A DNA stretch of 33,146 nt from Eggerthellaceae bacterium (GCA_017459805.1 JAFUCE010000006.1:1-33146); one strand, 5' to 3'; shown: positions 1 through 7,289, counted from the first letter of the stretch. Numbers and translations: made by a program. The notes: generated by a model from the letters alone, not told the origin.

Positions 1-96
1 AGCACAATTTGGCATGCTATGTAACCTTTCTTCTACGTAAGCAAAATGCTTTGCTCAATTGTACCGCAGTTTATGCCACTTGCGCAGGTAAAACGC

Positions 97-1026
97 CTAA
101 AAGAGTCCGTTATACCACTGATTGAGTTCGTTACCTATAAGCATAATAATGACACAGGCAGCCGCAATGGCAGGGCCAAAGCGAATGGGTTTAAAGCCCA
201 AGCGGTCAGGAAGCGTACTGTCGTCATAGTCCGCATCTTCTGTTTGCCCCCGTTCCTGCAGTTCTGTGCCCGAGAAGCTTAAATCCTCTTGTCTGGCCTC
301 CCCTGCTTGCAGCAGTTTTCGCTGGCTTACGAGCGCCATAATAATGCCAATAATGCAGGCAAACATAATAAGGAACAGGCATTGCTGCCAGCCGAAATAA
401 ACGCCTGCTACAAAGAAGAGCTTGATGTCGCCACCGCCCATGCTGTCGCGCTTGAAAACGCGGTCGGCCACCATAACCACCACAGTCAGCGGAAGGGCGA
501 TTGCGAACCCGCCAACGAGTGAATCAATGACGGCGGTGCGTGTATCGATCTGGCCAAGCACTGGACCAGCAATCACAAGGTAGACCACATGCACGAGCAG
601 GGCAACAATAATGCACCAGTCAGGAATAGTGCGTGAATCAAGATCGACGAGCGAAAGGTAAAGCAAAAGGCAGGCAAAAATGAGAAACTCAATGGTGCGC
701 AGCGAAAGCCCCGCTGGCGAGGCAGCCTGCGTCCACACGATGGCCGCAAACACGAGGCCACATAGTAGTTCCGTTATGGGGTAACGAAGCGACAAGCGGC
801 TTCCACAATGTTTGCAGGTGCCACCCTGGATAAGCCAGCTCAAGACTGGCACCAATTCAGAGACGCTCAGAGTGTGGCCGCAGGATTGACAATGGCTCCG
901 TCCCCGAAGCACGCTTTCGCCCCTTTGGCGTCGAAGGGCAGCGCAATTGATAAAGCTGCCCATACAAAGCCCCAGGATAAAGGCCAGAAACACAAGTAGC
1001 GCAAGAATTGTTGGCGTAACAAACAA
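97..1026 (-). CDS. pilD: Prepilin peptidase (A24 family, PilD/ComC type)
   Basis: This membrane aspartyl protease cleaves, and probably N-methylates, type IV prepilins. The N-terminal zinc-type cysteine pairs are visible near residues 46-75 (CQSC and CKHC). The two catalytic aspartate motifs are present: LVDLDSRTIPDW near residue 127 and GGGDIK near residue 198. Multiple hydrophobic segments span the chain. The start is a TTG, chosen because AGGAAG lies 5 bases upstream on the minus strand; there is no earlier ATG. An acidic insertion of about 40 residues sits before the usual FGPxIA motif near the C-terminus, which makes the 309-residue protein slightly longer than many homologues. It lies downstream of the major pilin and is separated from it by a terminator-like hairpin. 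Its substrates should be the five prepilins encoded in this window. The family assignment is secure; the role of the acidic loop is unknown. Confidence 0.95.
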   Translation of the reverse strand: MFVTPTILALLVFLAFILGLCMGSFINCAALRRQRGESVLRGRSHCQSCGHTLSVSELVPVLSWLIQGGTCKHCGSRLSLRYPITELLCGLVFAAIVWTQAASPAGLSLRTIEFLIFACLLLYLSLVDLDSRTIPDWCIIVALLVHVVYLVIAGPVLGQIDTRTAVIDSLVGGFAIALPLTVVVMVADRVFKRDSMGGGDIKLFFVAGVYFGWQQCLFLIMFACIIGIIMALVSQRKLLQAGEARQEDLSFSGTELQERGQTEDADYDDSTLPDRLGFKPIRFGPAIAAACVIIMLIGNELNQWYNGLF

Positions 1027-1040
1027 AGTGGCTTCCTAGA

Positions 1041-1068
1041 AAAAGGGGCTTGAGTTTTCCCAAGCCCC
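1041..1068 (-). terminator. Intrinsic terminator between pilA and pilD
   Basis: GGGGCTTG (1045-1052) and CAAGCCCC (1061-1068) form a perfect 8-bp stem with an 8-base loop. On the minus strand it is followed at once by TTTTT. It lies just after the major pilin stop and just before the pilD ribosome-binding site, so it should cut down read-through from the pilin into the peptidase gene. Confidence 0.8.
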
Positions 1069-1093
1069 AAAATAGCGAACTAAGACCCCGCGT

Positions 1094-1504
1094 CTAGCCT
1101 TCGGGGAATTCGAAACCTGCGCCACCGTTGCCCTTGCCCGTCGTCGTGACGTGAGCACCATTGTCGAAGAACTCAACAACAACAGAGTCGGTACGGTCGG
1201 AGAAGGTAAAGGCCTGAGAATTGCCATCGGCAAAAAGCACGATAACCTTATGGTCTTGCAAATCCGAGAAGGTAGCGCGCTGAGAATCGTCGGTTGCGCT
1301 CATCCAGTCGGCCTGAGCAAGTGCATAGAGAGCACGAGCATTTGCCTTGTCAGCCGTGTCTTTTGCGTTGTCGAGCTGGGCGGCAAATGCAGGAATAGCA
1401 ATTGCAACAAGCACCGCAATAATGGCGATAACAATCAAAAGCTCCATGAGGGTGAAGCCAGATTCACTGCGCTTTTGCTTACGCATGTTCAAAAGCTTGT
1501 TCAT
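1094..1504 (-). CDS. pilA: Major type IV prepilin (PilA-like)
   Basis: This 136-residue protein has a class III leader ending in SG, followed by FTLMELLIVIAIIAVLVAIA. The glutamate at mature position 5 and the long hydrophobic helix are both present. The C-terminal part is small, with no cysteines and a glycine-rich end. It is most likely the main pilus subunit: it has the standard small-pilin size, an excellent Shine-Dalgarno (AAGGAG at 1514-1519), its own TATAAT promoter and its own terminator. The leader is about 17 residues (MNKLLNMRKQKRSESG). Cleavage by the neighbouring PilD and polymerisation by PilB/PilC are inferred from family knowledge. It stands apart from the other pilus genes across a repeat-rich non-coding stretch, which fits independent and strong expression. 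Confidence 0.93.
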   Translation of the reverse strand: MNKLLNMRKQKRSESGFTLMELLIVIAIIAVLVAIAIPAFAAQLDNAKDTADKANARALYALAQADWMSATDDSQRATFSDLQDHKVIVLFADGNSQAFTFSDRTDSVVVEFFDNGAHVTTTGKGNGGAGFEFPEG

Positions 1505-1558
1505 GAGAGTGCTCCTTTGGTTAGTATTACGTACGCTCTCTTGCTTTCACAAACACAT

Positions 1559-1588
1559 ATTATACCTTCAACCTGCACTTTTACACAA
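1559..1588 (-). promoter_or_regulatory. Candidate promoter of pilA
   Basis: A perfect TATAAT (minus strand, 1564-1559) follows TTGTGT (1588-1583) with an 18-base spacer. It would give a leader of roughly 48 bases that ends in the strong AAGGAG ribosome-binding site of pilA. The -35 matches only three of the six consensus bases. Confidence 0.6.
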
Positions 1589-1627
1589 TACGCTACTGAA
1601 ATGTAATATTCCGCTGATTTTAATCTA

Positions 1628-1730
1628 CCAGGTAGACAATGAGTCAGTCTTTGATACCTCATAGGTAGCCGACGAGTCAGCGAGGATTACGCTCCGCTGT
1701 TTTTTGTCTCACAGGTAGTCGACGAGTCAG
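1628..1730. repeat. Three copies of a 20-bp repeat (CAGGTAGTCGACGAGTCAG-like)
   Basis: Near-identical 20-mers occur at 1628-1647, 1661-1680 and 1711-1730, with a fourth at 2196-2215. The shared core is AGGTAGNCGACGAGTCAG; copy 1 is the most diverged. Start-to-start spacings are 33 and 50 bases, so this is neither a regular tandem array nor a CRISPR. The copies lie in the non-coding stretch upstream of pilA. Function is unknown. Confidence 0.75.
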
Positions 1731-1745
1731 TAAGATGAGTATTTT

Positions 1746-1938
1746 GCAGGGTCGAGGAGAAGGAGGAGCGAGGGATACCCTTCGCGACATGCCGCTCCGC
1801 TGTTCAGAAGCCCGTGTAGCGAGGGCTTCTTCATGCGCTGCGCTGCTTCATGCATTTAACGAGATTGCTTCGCAATCTTTCAGGAACAGTGTTCAGATAG
1901 TCGCTGCGGGCATCCCTCGCACCTCTGAATCGCCCTGC
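1746..1938. other. Highly structured non-coding element (nested stems)
   Basis: About 190 bases fold back on themselves as nested helices. GCAGGG (1746-1751) pairs with CCCTGC (1933-1938). GAGG-A-GCGAGGGAT (1763-1776) pairs with ATCCCTCGC-A-CCTC (1912-1925), 13 pairs with one mismatch. GCGAC (1784-1788) pairs with GTCGC (1900-1904). CTGTTC (1800-1805) pairs with GAACAG (1884-1889). Two inner hairpins follow: AGAAGCCC/GGGCTTCT (1806-1830) and AGATTGC/GCAATCT (1862-1878). G-U extensions at 1799/1890 and 1861/1879 would favour a plus-strand RNA. No convincing reading frame covers it. It could be a structured RNA or a degenerate MITE-like palindrome; no known RNA family is recognised. Confidence 0.5.
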
Positions 1939-1983
1939 AGCATCACAGCCATAGCACACATCAGCAAGGTAGAAGGCAGTTGC

Positions 1984-2092
1984 TGGCATAAAATGACGGA
2001 ATTGTACGATTTTGAATTCAAAAATGGCAAGAAATGACGGAATTGTACGAGTTGAACTGGAAAAATCCGTACAACTCCGTCATTTTATGCCA
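1984..2092. repeat. Dispersed inverted-repeat element, copy A
   Basis: The element has three 26-base arms. Arm 1 (1984-2009) and arm 2 (2025-2050) are direct repeats of TGGCANRAAATGACGGA-TTGTACGA, and arm 3 (2067-2092) is inverted. A second copy lies at 12187-12295 with the same architecture and spacing. Arm 1 can pair with arm 3 almost perfectly. Where the two copies differ (CATAAAATG here, CAAGAAATG in copy B), both partners have changed together. This suggests a conserved hairpin, like a REP/BIME or MITE unit. Confidence 0.8.
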
Positions 2093-2195
2093 CTAAGTCC
2101 CGAACTGTTTACCTGTAATACTTTTAAGCTCATAAGGGTGTAGCGTGCCGCCAGACGAAGCCGCAGCGTCGACTATTCCGCCAGCGGTGTGAGAT

Positions 2196-2215
2196 ATAGG
2201 TAGTCGAAGAGTCAG
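2196..2215. repeat. Fourth copy of the 20-bp repeat
   Basis: It matches the copy at 1661-1680 at 18 of 20 positions, and similarity continues a few bases further (YGAGSATTA). It lies 6 bases from a long hairpin (2222-2317), as copy 3 lies 15 bases from the structured element at 1746. Confidence 0.75.
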
Positions 2216-2221
2216 TGAGCA

Positions 2222-2317
2222 TTATTTCCAGCGCCCGAGATTGCCCCGCCTTTGTCACGAAGTGTACTTTGGTACACGAGGGACAAAACAAGGGGCAAGA
2301 TTGGGTGCTCGAAATAA
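2222..2317. other. Long segmented hairpin (96 nt, five helices)
   Basis: Five stacked helices share one axis: TTATTTC/GAAATAA (2222-2228 with 2311-2317), GCGCCC/GGGTGC (2231-2236 with 2303-2308, one G-U), TTGCCCC/GGGGCAA (2241-2247 with 2292-2298), TTTGTC/GACAAA (2251-2256 with 2282-2287) and GTGTAC/GTACAC (2262-2277, loop TTTG). The internal loops are of nearly equal size on both sides. There are 32 base pairs in 96 bases. It does not code for anything recognisable. It may be a precursor-like RNA hairpin, a transposon remnant or an mRNA 3' structure downstream of pilC. Confidence 0.6.
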
Positions 2318-2331
2318 GCGCAACGTCGGCA

Positions 2332-2359
2332 ATTCCGCCGTTCGTCAGAACGGCGGAAT
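2332..2359 (-). other. Perfect 12-bp stem-loop at the pilC stop codon
   Basis: ATTCCGCCGTTC and GAACGGCGGAAT are perfect complements around a 4-base loop (2344-2347). They start on the base after the pilC stop codon. There is no T-run behind the hairpin, so it is not a classical intrinsic terminator. It could stabilise the 3' end of the pilus transcript or assist termination. Confidence 0.6.
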
Positions 2360-3565
2360 CTAGAACCCTCCATACATCGTAAACATGGGCAGATAGACCG
2401 CCAAGAGGATGAAGCACACCACGGCTGCCAGCACAACAATGATGATGGGCTCGAGCAAGGACAGTGCCCGTGTGGAGGTGGTTTCAACCTCGTTGGCATA
2501 GTAGTCTGCCATGACTTCAAGCGTATTTTCCAAGGAACCAGTCTGTTCGCCTATGCCAGTCATTTCAACGACCAGGTCGGGGAAGGCTTTGGTTTTAGCC
2601 AAGCTCGTTGAAAGAGGCTTGCCCGCTTCTACATCCACCTGAGTCGATGCCAAGCACGATGCCATATAGGCATTCGACAATGAACGTGCCGTCACATCAA
2701 TGGCATCGGTCACGGGAAGACCAGCCGCCATCATCATCGACATGGTTGAAGCATATTGATGCGCGCCATTGTTTTCGCTGATTTTCCCTAAAACGGGAAT
2801 GGAAAGCCCCAGCTTGCTCCAGCTTTCGCGGAATGATTTGTTGCGCTTGGCAAGCTGCAAAGCCAGCAGCGCCAAAACAACAATAAGGGCTACGAGCAAA
2901 AACCACTTGCTCCACCAGTTCGACGAATCGATGAGGAAGCGGGTAATGGCGGGCAATTCAAGGTTCATCGCTTCAAAGGTCCGCGCGAAAGCGGGCACAG
3001 CGAATACCATGATAATGGCAACTACGATAACCGCAAGCACCGCAACAAAGGCAGGATAGATGAGTGCGCTTTTTGCCCGCGACTTAGCCTTCGATGAACG
3101 CTCGTAATAGGCAGCCATGCGCTTGAACACTTCTTCTAAGGTGCCTGAAGCTTCGCCCGCGCGTACCGACTCAATAAAGGTTGACGGCAGATCTTTGCCA
3201 TGTTTAGAAAAACTATCAGCAAGCCCGTAACCAGCAGAAACATCACTTGCCACTTCGTTGAGCACCGTCTTAAGGCGCTTGTCCGTAGTCTGCCCCGCCA
3301 CCAGTTCAAGGGTGCGCACAATGGGCATGCCAGCCTGCAAAATAATAGAGAACTGATTGCACATGACCGAAAGCTCTTTGTCACGCGTACGCGTGCTTCC
3401 CAAGAAAAGGTCTCTACCTCCTGCGGGAGCAGATTCCTTAATGCTTTCAACTATCAAGCCGCCTTCGCGCAGCTTTTCAATGGCTTCTTCTGGCGTGTTT
3501 GCTTCAACAACGCCGTCAACGGAAGCACCTGAAACCGAACGCCCTTTGTAATTAAATGCCTTCAT
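2360..3565 (-). CDS. pilC: Type IV pilus inner-membrane platform protein PilC (GspF family)
   Basis: This is the polytopic membrane platform that couples the assembly and retraction ATPases to pilin insertion and extraction. At 401 residues it has the normal length for the family. An N-terminal soluble segment (MKAFNYKGRSVSGASVDGVV) matches the start of GspF/PilC proteins. Two T2SSF repeats follow, roughly residues 65-190 and 265-390, each ending in a hydrophobic helix, and the protein closes with a transmembrane helix and the short tail MFTMYGGF. The start is an ATG with AAGGA about 10 bases upstream. It follows pilT by 15 bases and ends the pilB-pilT-pilC run, so it is probably co-transcribed with them. 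Confidence 0.95.
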   Translation of the reverse strand: MKAFNYKGRSVSGASVDGVVEANTPEEAIEKLREGGLIVESIKESAPAGGRDLFLGSTRTRDKELSVMCNQFSIILQAGMPIVRTLELVAGQTTDKRLKTVLNEVASDVSAGYGLADSFSKHGKDLPSTFIESVRAGEASGTLEEVFKRMAAYYERSSKAKSRAKSALIYPAFVAVLAVIVVAIIMVFAVPAFARTFEAMNLELPAITRFLIDSSNWWSKWFLLVALIVVLALLALQLAKRNKSFRESWSKLGLSIPVLGKISENNGAHQYASTMSMMMAAGLPVTDAIDVTARSLSNAYMASCLASTQVDVEAGKPLSTSLAKTKAFPDLVVEMTGIGEQTGSLENTLEVMADYYANEVETTSTRALSLLEPIIIVVLAAVVCFILLAVYLPMFTMYGGF

Positions 3566-3580
3566 GAAGTGCTATTCCTT

Positions 3581-4654
3581 TCACCCTCGCACGCTGCGAG
3601 AAAGGTAGTCCTTGTCATGGGCAACCTCGAGGGCGGTCTGCGTACTAATTAGGTTAGACCGCACCATACGCACCAGCATATTGTCGAAGGTAATGGAGCC
3701 TTCGTCAGCAGTCGTTGCTATGGTGTTGGCAATCTGGGGTGTTTTGCCTTCACGAATAAGGTTGCGAATAGCGGGGTTGACCATCATGAGTTCGCAAGCC
3801 AGCACGCGCCCCTCGCCCGACTTTGCGGGCAGCAATTGCTGGGCAAGCACCGCTTCCAGCGTGGTGGAAAGCTGCATGCGAATCTGCTGCTGGCGCTCTG
3901 CTGGAAATACGCCCACCAAACGGTCAATAGATTCAGCGGCTGACGCGGTGTGCAGGGTGGCAAAAACCAAGTGCCCCGTTTCCGCTGCAGTCAGAGCCGC
4001 TTCGATGGTCGCAACATCGCGCATCTCGCCAATTAAGATGATGTCAGGGTCTTGACGCAGCGCAGAACGCAAACCACTCGCAAAGCTGACCGTATCCTTT
4101 CCCACCTCGCGCTGGTCTATGCTTGCGCAAACCGGCTCGTAAAGGTATTCGATGGGGTCTTCCAAAGTAACGATGTGGACGCTGCGCTCAAGGTTAATCT
4201 GGTTCAAGATTGAGGCAAGCGTTGTTGACTTACCGCTGCCCGTTTCGCCCGTTACCAGCACAATGCCGCGCGTAAGCTTTGGGAAATCCAAGACCGCGGG
4301 CGGCAGGCCCAAGGAGTCCAGAGGCGGAATGGTGTCGGCAAGGAGGCGAATGGCCATATGGTAAACGCCCTGCACGCGATAGATATTAATACGACAGCGA
4401 ACGTCGGCTGCCGTTATAGCCAGGTCTACTTCGCCCGTCTTTTCAAGGTTTGCGTAAGAATCGCCCGCAATCTGATGCGCCAGGGCATCTATGGCGGCAG
4501 GCGCCAAAATACCCGTTGCAGCATCGCCTAAATCGTGCAGCTGGCCGTCGATACGTACCCGCGGCACACGGCCTGCACTCAGATGAATGTCGGATGCGCC
4601 CATGGCATGAGCAGCGGCAACGAGCTTGTTAAGAAGTTGGCTATGAGAATTCAC
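3581..4654 (-). CDS. pilT: Type IV pilus twitching/retraction ATPase PilT
   Basis: PilT is the hexameric ATPase that depolymerises pili, powering retraction, twitching motility and possibly DNA uptake. The 357-residue protein carries the Walker A motif GETGSGKST near residue 136, an Asp box, the Walker B-type ILIGEMRD, a His box (GHLVFATLHT) and the PilT hallmark AIRNLIRE near residue 292. The hallmark separates it from PilB-type extension ATPases. The start is a GTG with a GGGGG-type ribosome-binding site about 6 bases upstream. It begins 9 bases after the pilB stop, so the two are almost certainly in one operon. Its presence argues for a retractile pilus rather than a simple type II-like secretion pseudopilus. 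Confidence 0.95.
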   Translation of the reverse strand: MNSHSQLLNKLVAAAHAMGASDIHLSAGRVPRVRIDGQLHDLGDAATGILAPAAIDALAHQIAGDSYANLEKTGEVDLAITAADVRCRINIYRVQGVYHMAIRLLADTIPPLDSLGLPPAVLDFPKLTRGIVLVTGETGSGKSTTLASILNQINLERSVHIVTLEDPIEYLYEPVCASIDQREVGKDTVSFASGLRSALRQDPDIILIGEMRDVATIEAALTAAETGHLVFATLHTASAAESIDRLVGVFPAERQQQIRMQLSTTLEAVLAQQLLPAKSGEGRVLACELMMVNPAIRNLIREGKTPQIANTIATTADEGSITFDNMLVRMVRSNLISTQTALEVAHDKDYLSRSVRG

Positions 4655-4663
4655 CGATGCCCC

Positions 4664-6355
4664 CTAGTCTGTGGTATTGATAGTACGATAGGCTTCGTCA
4701 ACCGTGGTAATGCCTGCCAACACCAGGTCGCGGCAATTCGAAAGAATGGGCACGAAGCCCGACTCTTCCACGGCTTGAATCATGTCGTCAAGCGAAGCGC
4801 GGGTATGAATGGCAGACCTGATTTTGTCATCCACCACAAGAATTTCAGCTGCAGCAATACGCCCGCGATAACCGCTGCCAAAACATTCAGAGCAACCACT
4901 TCCGCGGTAAAACTCCACGCCTGCCCCCTCTTCTTCGGTCATGCCAAGCATCGCAAGCTCTTCAGCTGTTGGTGTATAGGAATGCTTGCAATGGGGGCAC
5001 ACGCGCCGCAAAAGACGCTGCGAAATAATACCCTTAAGCGCCGTAGAAACCATATAGGGCGCAACCCCTAAGTCATGCAAGCGGTCGATAGTAGAAAGCG
5101 CATCAGAGGTATGCACCGTGGAAAGCACTAAGTGACCAGTGACCGCAGCGCGCATGGCAATGTCGGCTGTTTCAGAGTCGCGGATTTCACCCACGGCAAT
5201 AATGTCGGGGTCCTGACGCAGAATGGAGCGAAGGCCACTCGCAAAGGTCATCCCCGTCTTTTCATTCACCTGCACCTGATTGATGCCTTCAATCTTGTAT
5301 TCGACGGGGTCTTCCAGCGTAACGATGTTAACCGCTTCGGTATTAAGCTGATTCAACATAGAAAACATGGTCGAGCTCTTACCTGAACCCGTGGGGCCTA
5401 CCAGAAGAATTACCCCTGCCCTATTGCTGAGCAGAGCATTGAACTTTTCCAGGTTTTCACCCGAAAAGCCCAAGCCCTCGGGTGTTGATTCCTGCGCTTC
5501 GCGGTCAAGCAAACGCAGCATGATTTTTTCACCATGCACCGTTGGCAAGGTGGAGGAACGAATGTCGATTTCCTTGCCCTTGACCTGCATAAGGGTGCGG
5601 CCGTCCTGGGGCACGCGACGCTCAGTGACGTCCATGCCGCACATAATCTTGATGCGCGCCGTTACCGACTGTTGCAACTCCTTTGGAATCGCCAAGTCAT
5701 CATGGAGGATACCGTCGATACGCATGCGCACCCGCATATCGTCTTCGCGAGGCTCGATATGAATGTCGGAAACGCGGTCAGCAATGCCGCGCTCGATAAT
5801 GGTGTCAACCAAACGAATAGAAGGTGCCGCCTGCGGGTCTTCCACACGCGCAACCGCAGCACCCGTTGCAAAGGCTGCATCTTCTTCGCTTTCCTGCTGC
5901 ATTTCGCGGATAGCGCGCTTGGCGCCTTCCGTGCCATACAATTCGGAAATAGCATGCTCCATAGCGGCGGCGGTCGCAATCATGGGGACCACCCGCTTGC
6001 GGCTGGCCGCCTTTACTTCTTCACTTGCAATAAAGTTCAAAGGGTCAACCATGGCCAGGTACAATTCGTCGCCACGGGTTTGCACGGGCACAACCGAATA
6101 CTTCTTGGCAATATTTTTTGACACGTATTGCGTCATTTCGGGGGCAATTTCAGTGGTCGTTAAATCGATAAACTCGATACCAAGCTGACGCGTCAGAGCA
6201 CCAATAAGTTGCCGCTCGCTTATCGCACCCGAATCAATGAGCTGTTCGCCCAAACGCTTCTTACTTTCTTTTTGCTGCGCAAGCGCCGTATCAAGCTGAT
6301 CCTGGCTAATAACACCAGCATCTACCAGAAGGTCGCCCAAACGTGTGTATTTCAC
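4664..6355 (-). CDS. pilB: Type IV pilus extension ATPase PilB
   Basis: PilB is the cytoplasmic ATPase that drives pilus polymerisation through PilC. The 563-residue protein begins with an MshEN-type domain (roughly residues 1-150), which in some relatives binds cyclic di-GMP. It is followed by the GspE/PilB ATPase core with Walker A GPTGSGKSS near residue 325, an Asp box, Walker B-type IIAVGEIRD and the His box GHLVLSTVHT. A tetracysteine zinc motif (CPHC...CSEC) sits near residues 455-487, as in classical PilB/GspE. The start is a GTG with AAGGT about 9 bases upstream. It lies 17 bases downstream of the minor prepilin gene. Control by cyclic di-GMP is possible from the MshEN family but is not shown here. 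Confidence 0.95.
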   Translation of the reverse strand: MKYTRLGDLLVDAGVISQDQLDTALAQQKESKKRLGEQLIDSGAISERQLIGALTRQLGIEFIDLTTTEIAPEMTQYVSKNIAKKYSVVPVQTRGDELYLAMVDPLNFIASEEVKAASRKRVVPMIATAAAMEHAISELYGTEGAKRAIREMQQESEEDAAFATGAAVARVEDPQAAPSIRLVDTIIERGIADRVSDIHIEPREDDMRVRMRIDGILHDDLAIPKELQQSVTARIKIMCGMDVTERRVPQDGRTLMQVKGKEIDIRSSTLPTVHGEKIMLRLLDREAQESTPEGLGFSGENLEKFNALLSNRAGVILLVGPTGSGKSSTMFSMLNQLNTEAVNIVTLEDPVEYKIEGINQVQVNEKTGMTFASGLRSILRQDPDIIAVGEIRDSETADIAMRAAVTGHLVLSTVHTSDALSTIDRLHDLGVAPYMVSTALKGIISQRLLRRVCPHCKHSYTPTAEELAMLGMTEEEGAGVEFYRGSGCSECFGSGYRGRIAAAEILVVDDKIRSAIHTRASLDDMIQAVEESGFVPILSNCRDLVLAGITTVDEAYRTINTTD

Positions 6356-6372
6356 CAGCTACTACCTTTCAC

Positions 6373-6945
6373 CTATTCAAAGCTTTCATCGCTTAGCGTT
6401 TTGCACACAAATTCACAGGCCCGCGAGTATGTTCCATTCGGCATAACAATGCTGTAGTGCGCCGTGAACACATTCGTGTCGCATGAATACTCGAGGTTAA
6501 AATCACTTATTTCAAAATCGGTATAAATGCCCGAAGATTTCGGAATGAATTGCACTCCGCCAGGACTGATGAGGGCAATTTTGCCGTCGGATATACCAAT
6601 CTGCCCAGAGCGCACCGCTGCACCCGACGAGTCGAAGTAAGAGTCGGAGTCGAAACTCGGATCGCTCACGTCGCCCGCCCCATAGGGCGCATGCACGCTT
6701 GCGTAGCGCAAGACATCGCTTAGGGCTGTTTCAATGGACTGTTCAAGAACAGCGGCATTCGATGCCGTCTGCGTTTGCTCCATAACACGCGTACCTGTCA
6801 GCATGGCGGTGGTAACCACAAAACCTAAAATGGCAAGAACAAGAAGGGCTGCAAGTACTTCTATAAGCGTAAAACCCGCCTGAGCACGACGTGGTGCTTG
6901 CGCATCGGTTGGACCCGGGATATGTTTCTTGAAATGCATCATCAT
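6373..6945 (-). CDS. Minor type IV prepilin (PilW/GspJ-like position)
   Basis: This 190-residue protein has a prepilin leader ending in QAG, followed by FTLIEVLAALLVLAILGFVV. Glutamate at mature position 5 is present. The C-terminal half is a soluble pilin-type domain with two cysteines (YSCDTN and RACEFVC regions). The start lies in a run of three ATGs. The first overlaps the TAA of the preceding gene by one base (TAATG), and no good ribosome-binding site is seen, so translational coupling is likely. By order and length it resembles the larger minor pilins that help start pilus assembly, but the exact subclass cannot be fixed from the sequence alone. Confidence 0.85.
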   Translation of the reverse strand: MMMHFKKHIPGPTDAQAPRRAQAGFTLIEVLAALLVLAILGFVVTTAMLTGTRVMEQTQTASNAAVLEQSIETALSDVLRYASVHAPYGAGDVSDPSFDSDSYFDSSGAAVRSGQIGISDGKIALISPGGVQFIPKSSGIYTDFEISDFNLEYSCDTNVFTAHYSIVMPNGTYSRACEFVCKTLSDESFE

Positions 6946-7289
6946 TAGTCCAAGCTATACGATTTGTATGTCCCCGTACTTCCGGTATAGATGGTCACGT
7001 CGTAGGCTTCTTCATAACCCGAAAAACGAACCTGCCCTGATTCCTGGGCAGCCCCATCGCGCGCACCTTGCATTTCCGCCGCAAAAAGATCATCGCGAAG
7101 CAATTGGCTGTTTTGGTCGGCTTGATTATTCATGCGCGCCGCTGAAGTAAGAGCGGTATAGAGCATAAGAACCGCCAAAGAACAAATGAGCAGGGCTGCC
7201 AAAGTTTCAACCAGGGATTCGCCGCGCATGCCAAGGCGAGCCCCCAAGGAGGCGCGAAGCTTGCGAGCGTATAATGCCATGCTGCGCAC
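6945..7289 (-). CDS. Minor prepilin with non-canonical cleavage site (GspI/PilV-like position)
   Basis: This small 114-residue protein has a basic N-terminus, then MRG followed by ESLVETLAALLICSLAVLML. Cleavage after the glycine would leave glutamate, not phenylalanine, at mature position 1, while the conserved glutamate at position 5 is kept. The start is a GTG whose G overlaps the TAG of the upstream gene (TAGTG). An ATG three codons inside is an alternative. The C-terminal domain is short. The gene lies between two other prepilin genes with 1-base overlaps at both ends, so it is probably made in fixed ratio with them as part of a tip or initiation complex. Confidence 0.8.
   Translation of the reverse strand: MRSMALYARKLRASLGARLGMRGESLVETLAALLICSLAVLMLYTALTSAARMNNQADQNSQLLRDDLFAAEMQGARDGAAQESGQVRFSGYEEAYDVTIYTGSTGTYKSYSLD

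Noticed and set aside
1-96. Possible third, degenerate copy of the inverted-repeat element near 58-82
   Set aside because: Only about ten bases (TTTATGCCAC) match the inverted arm exactly; the rest does not align.
1735-2037. Plus-strand open frame of 100 residues in the non-coding stretch
   Set aside because: It is made largely of the folded element and one repeat arm, has no family features and no convincing ribosome-binding site.
1628-2215. Possible CRISPR array
   Set aside because: Only four 20-bp copies with unequal spacing (33, 50 and 485 bases), no leader and no cas genes.
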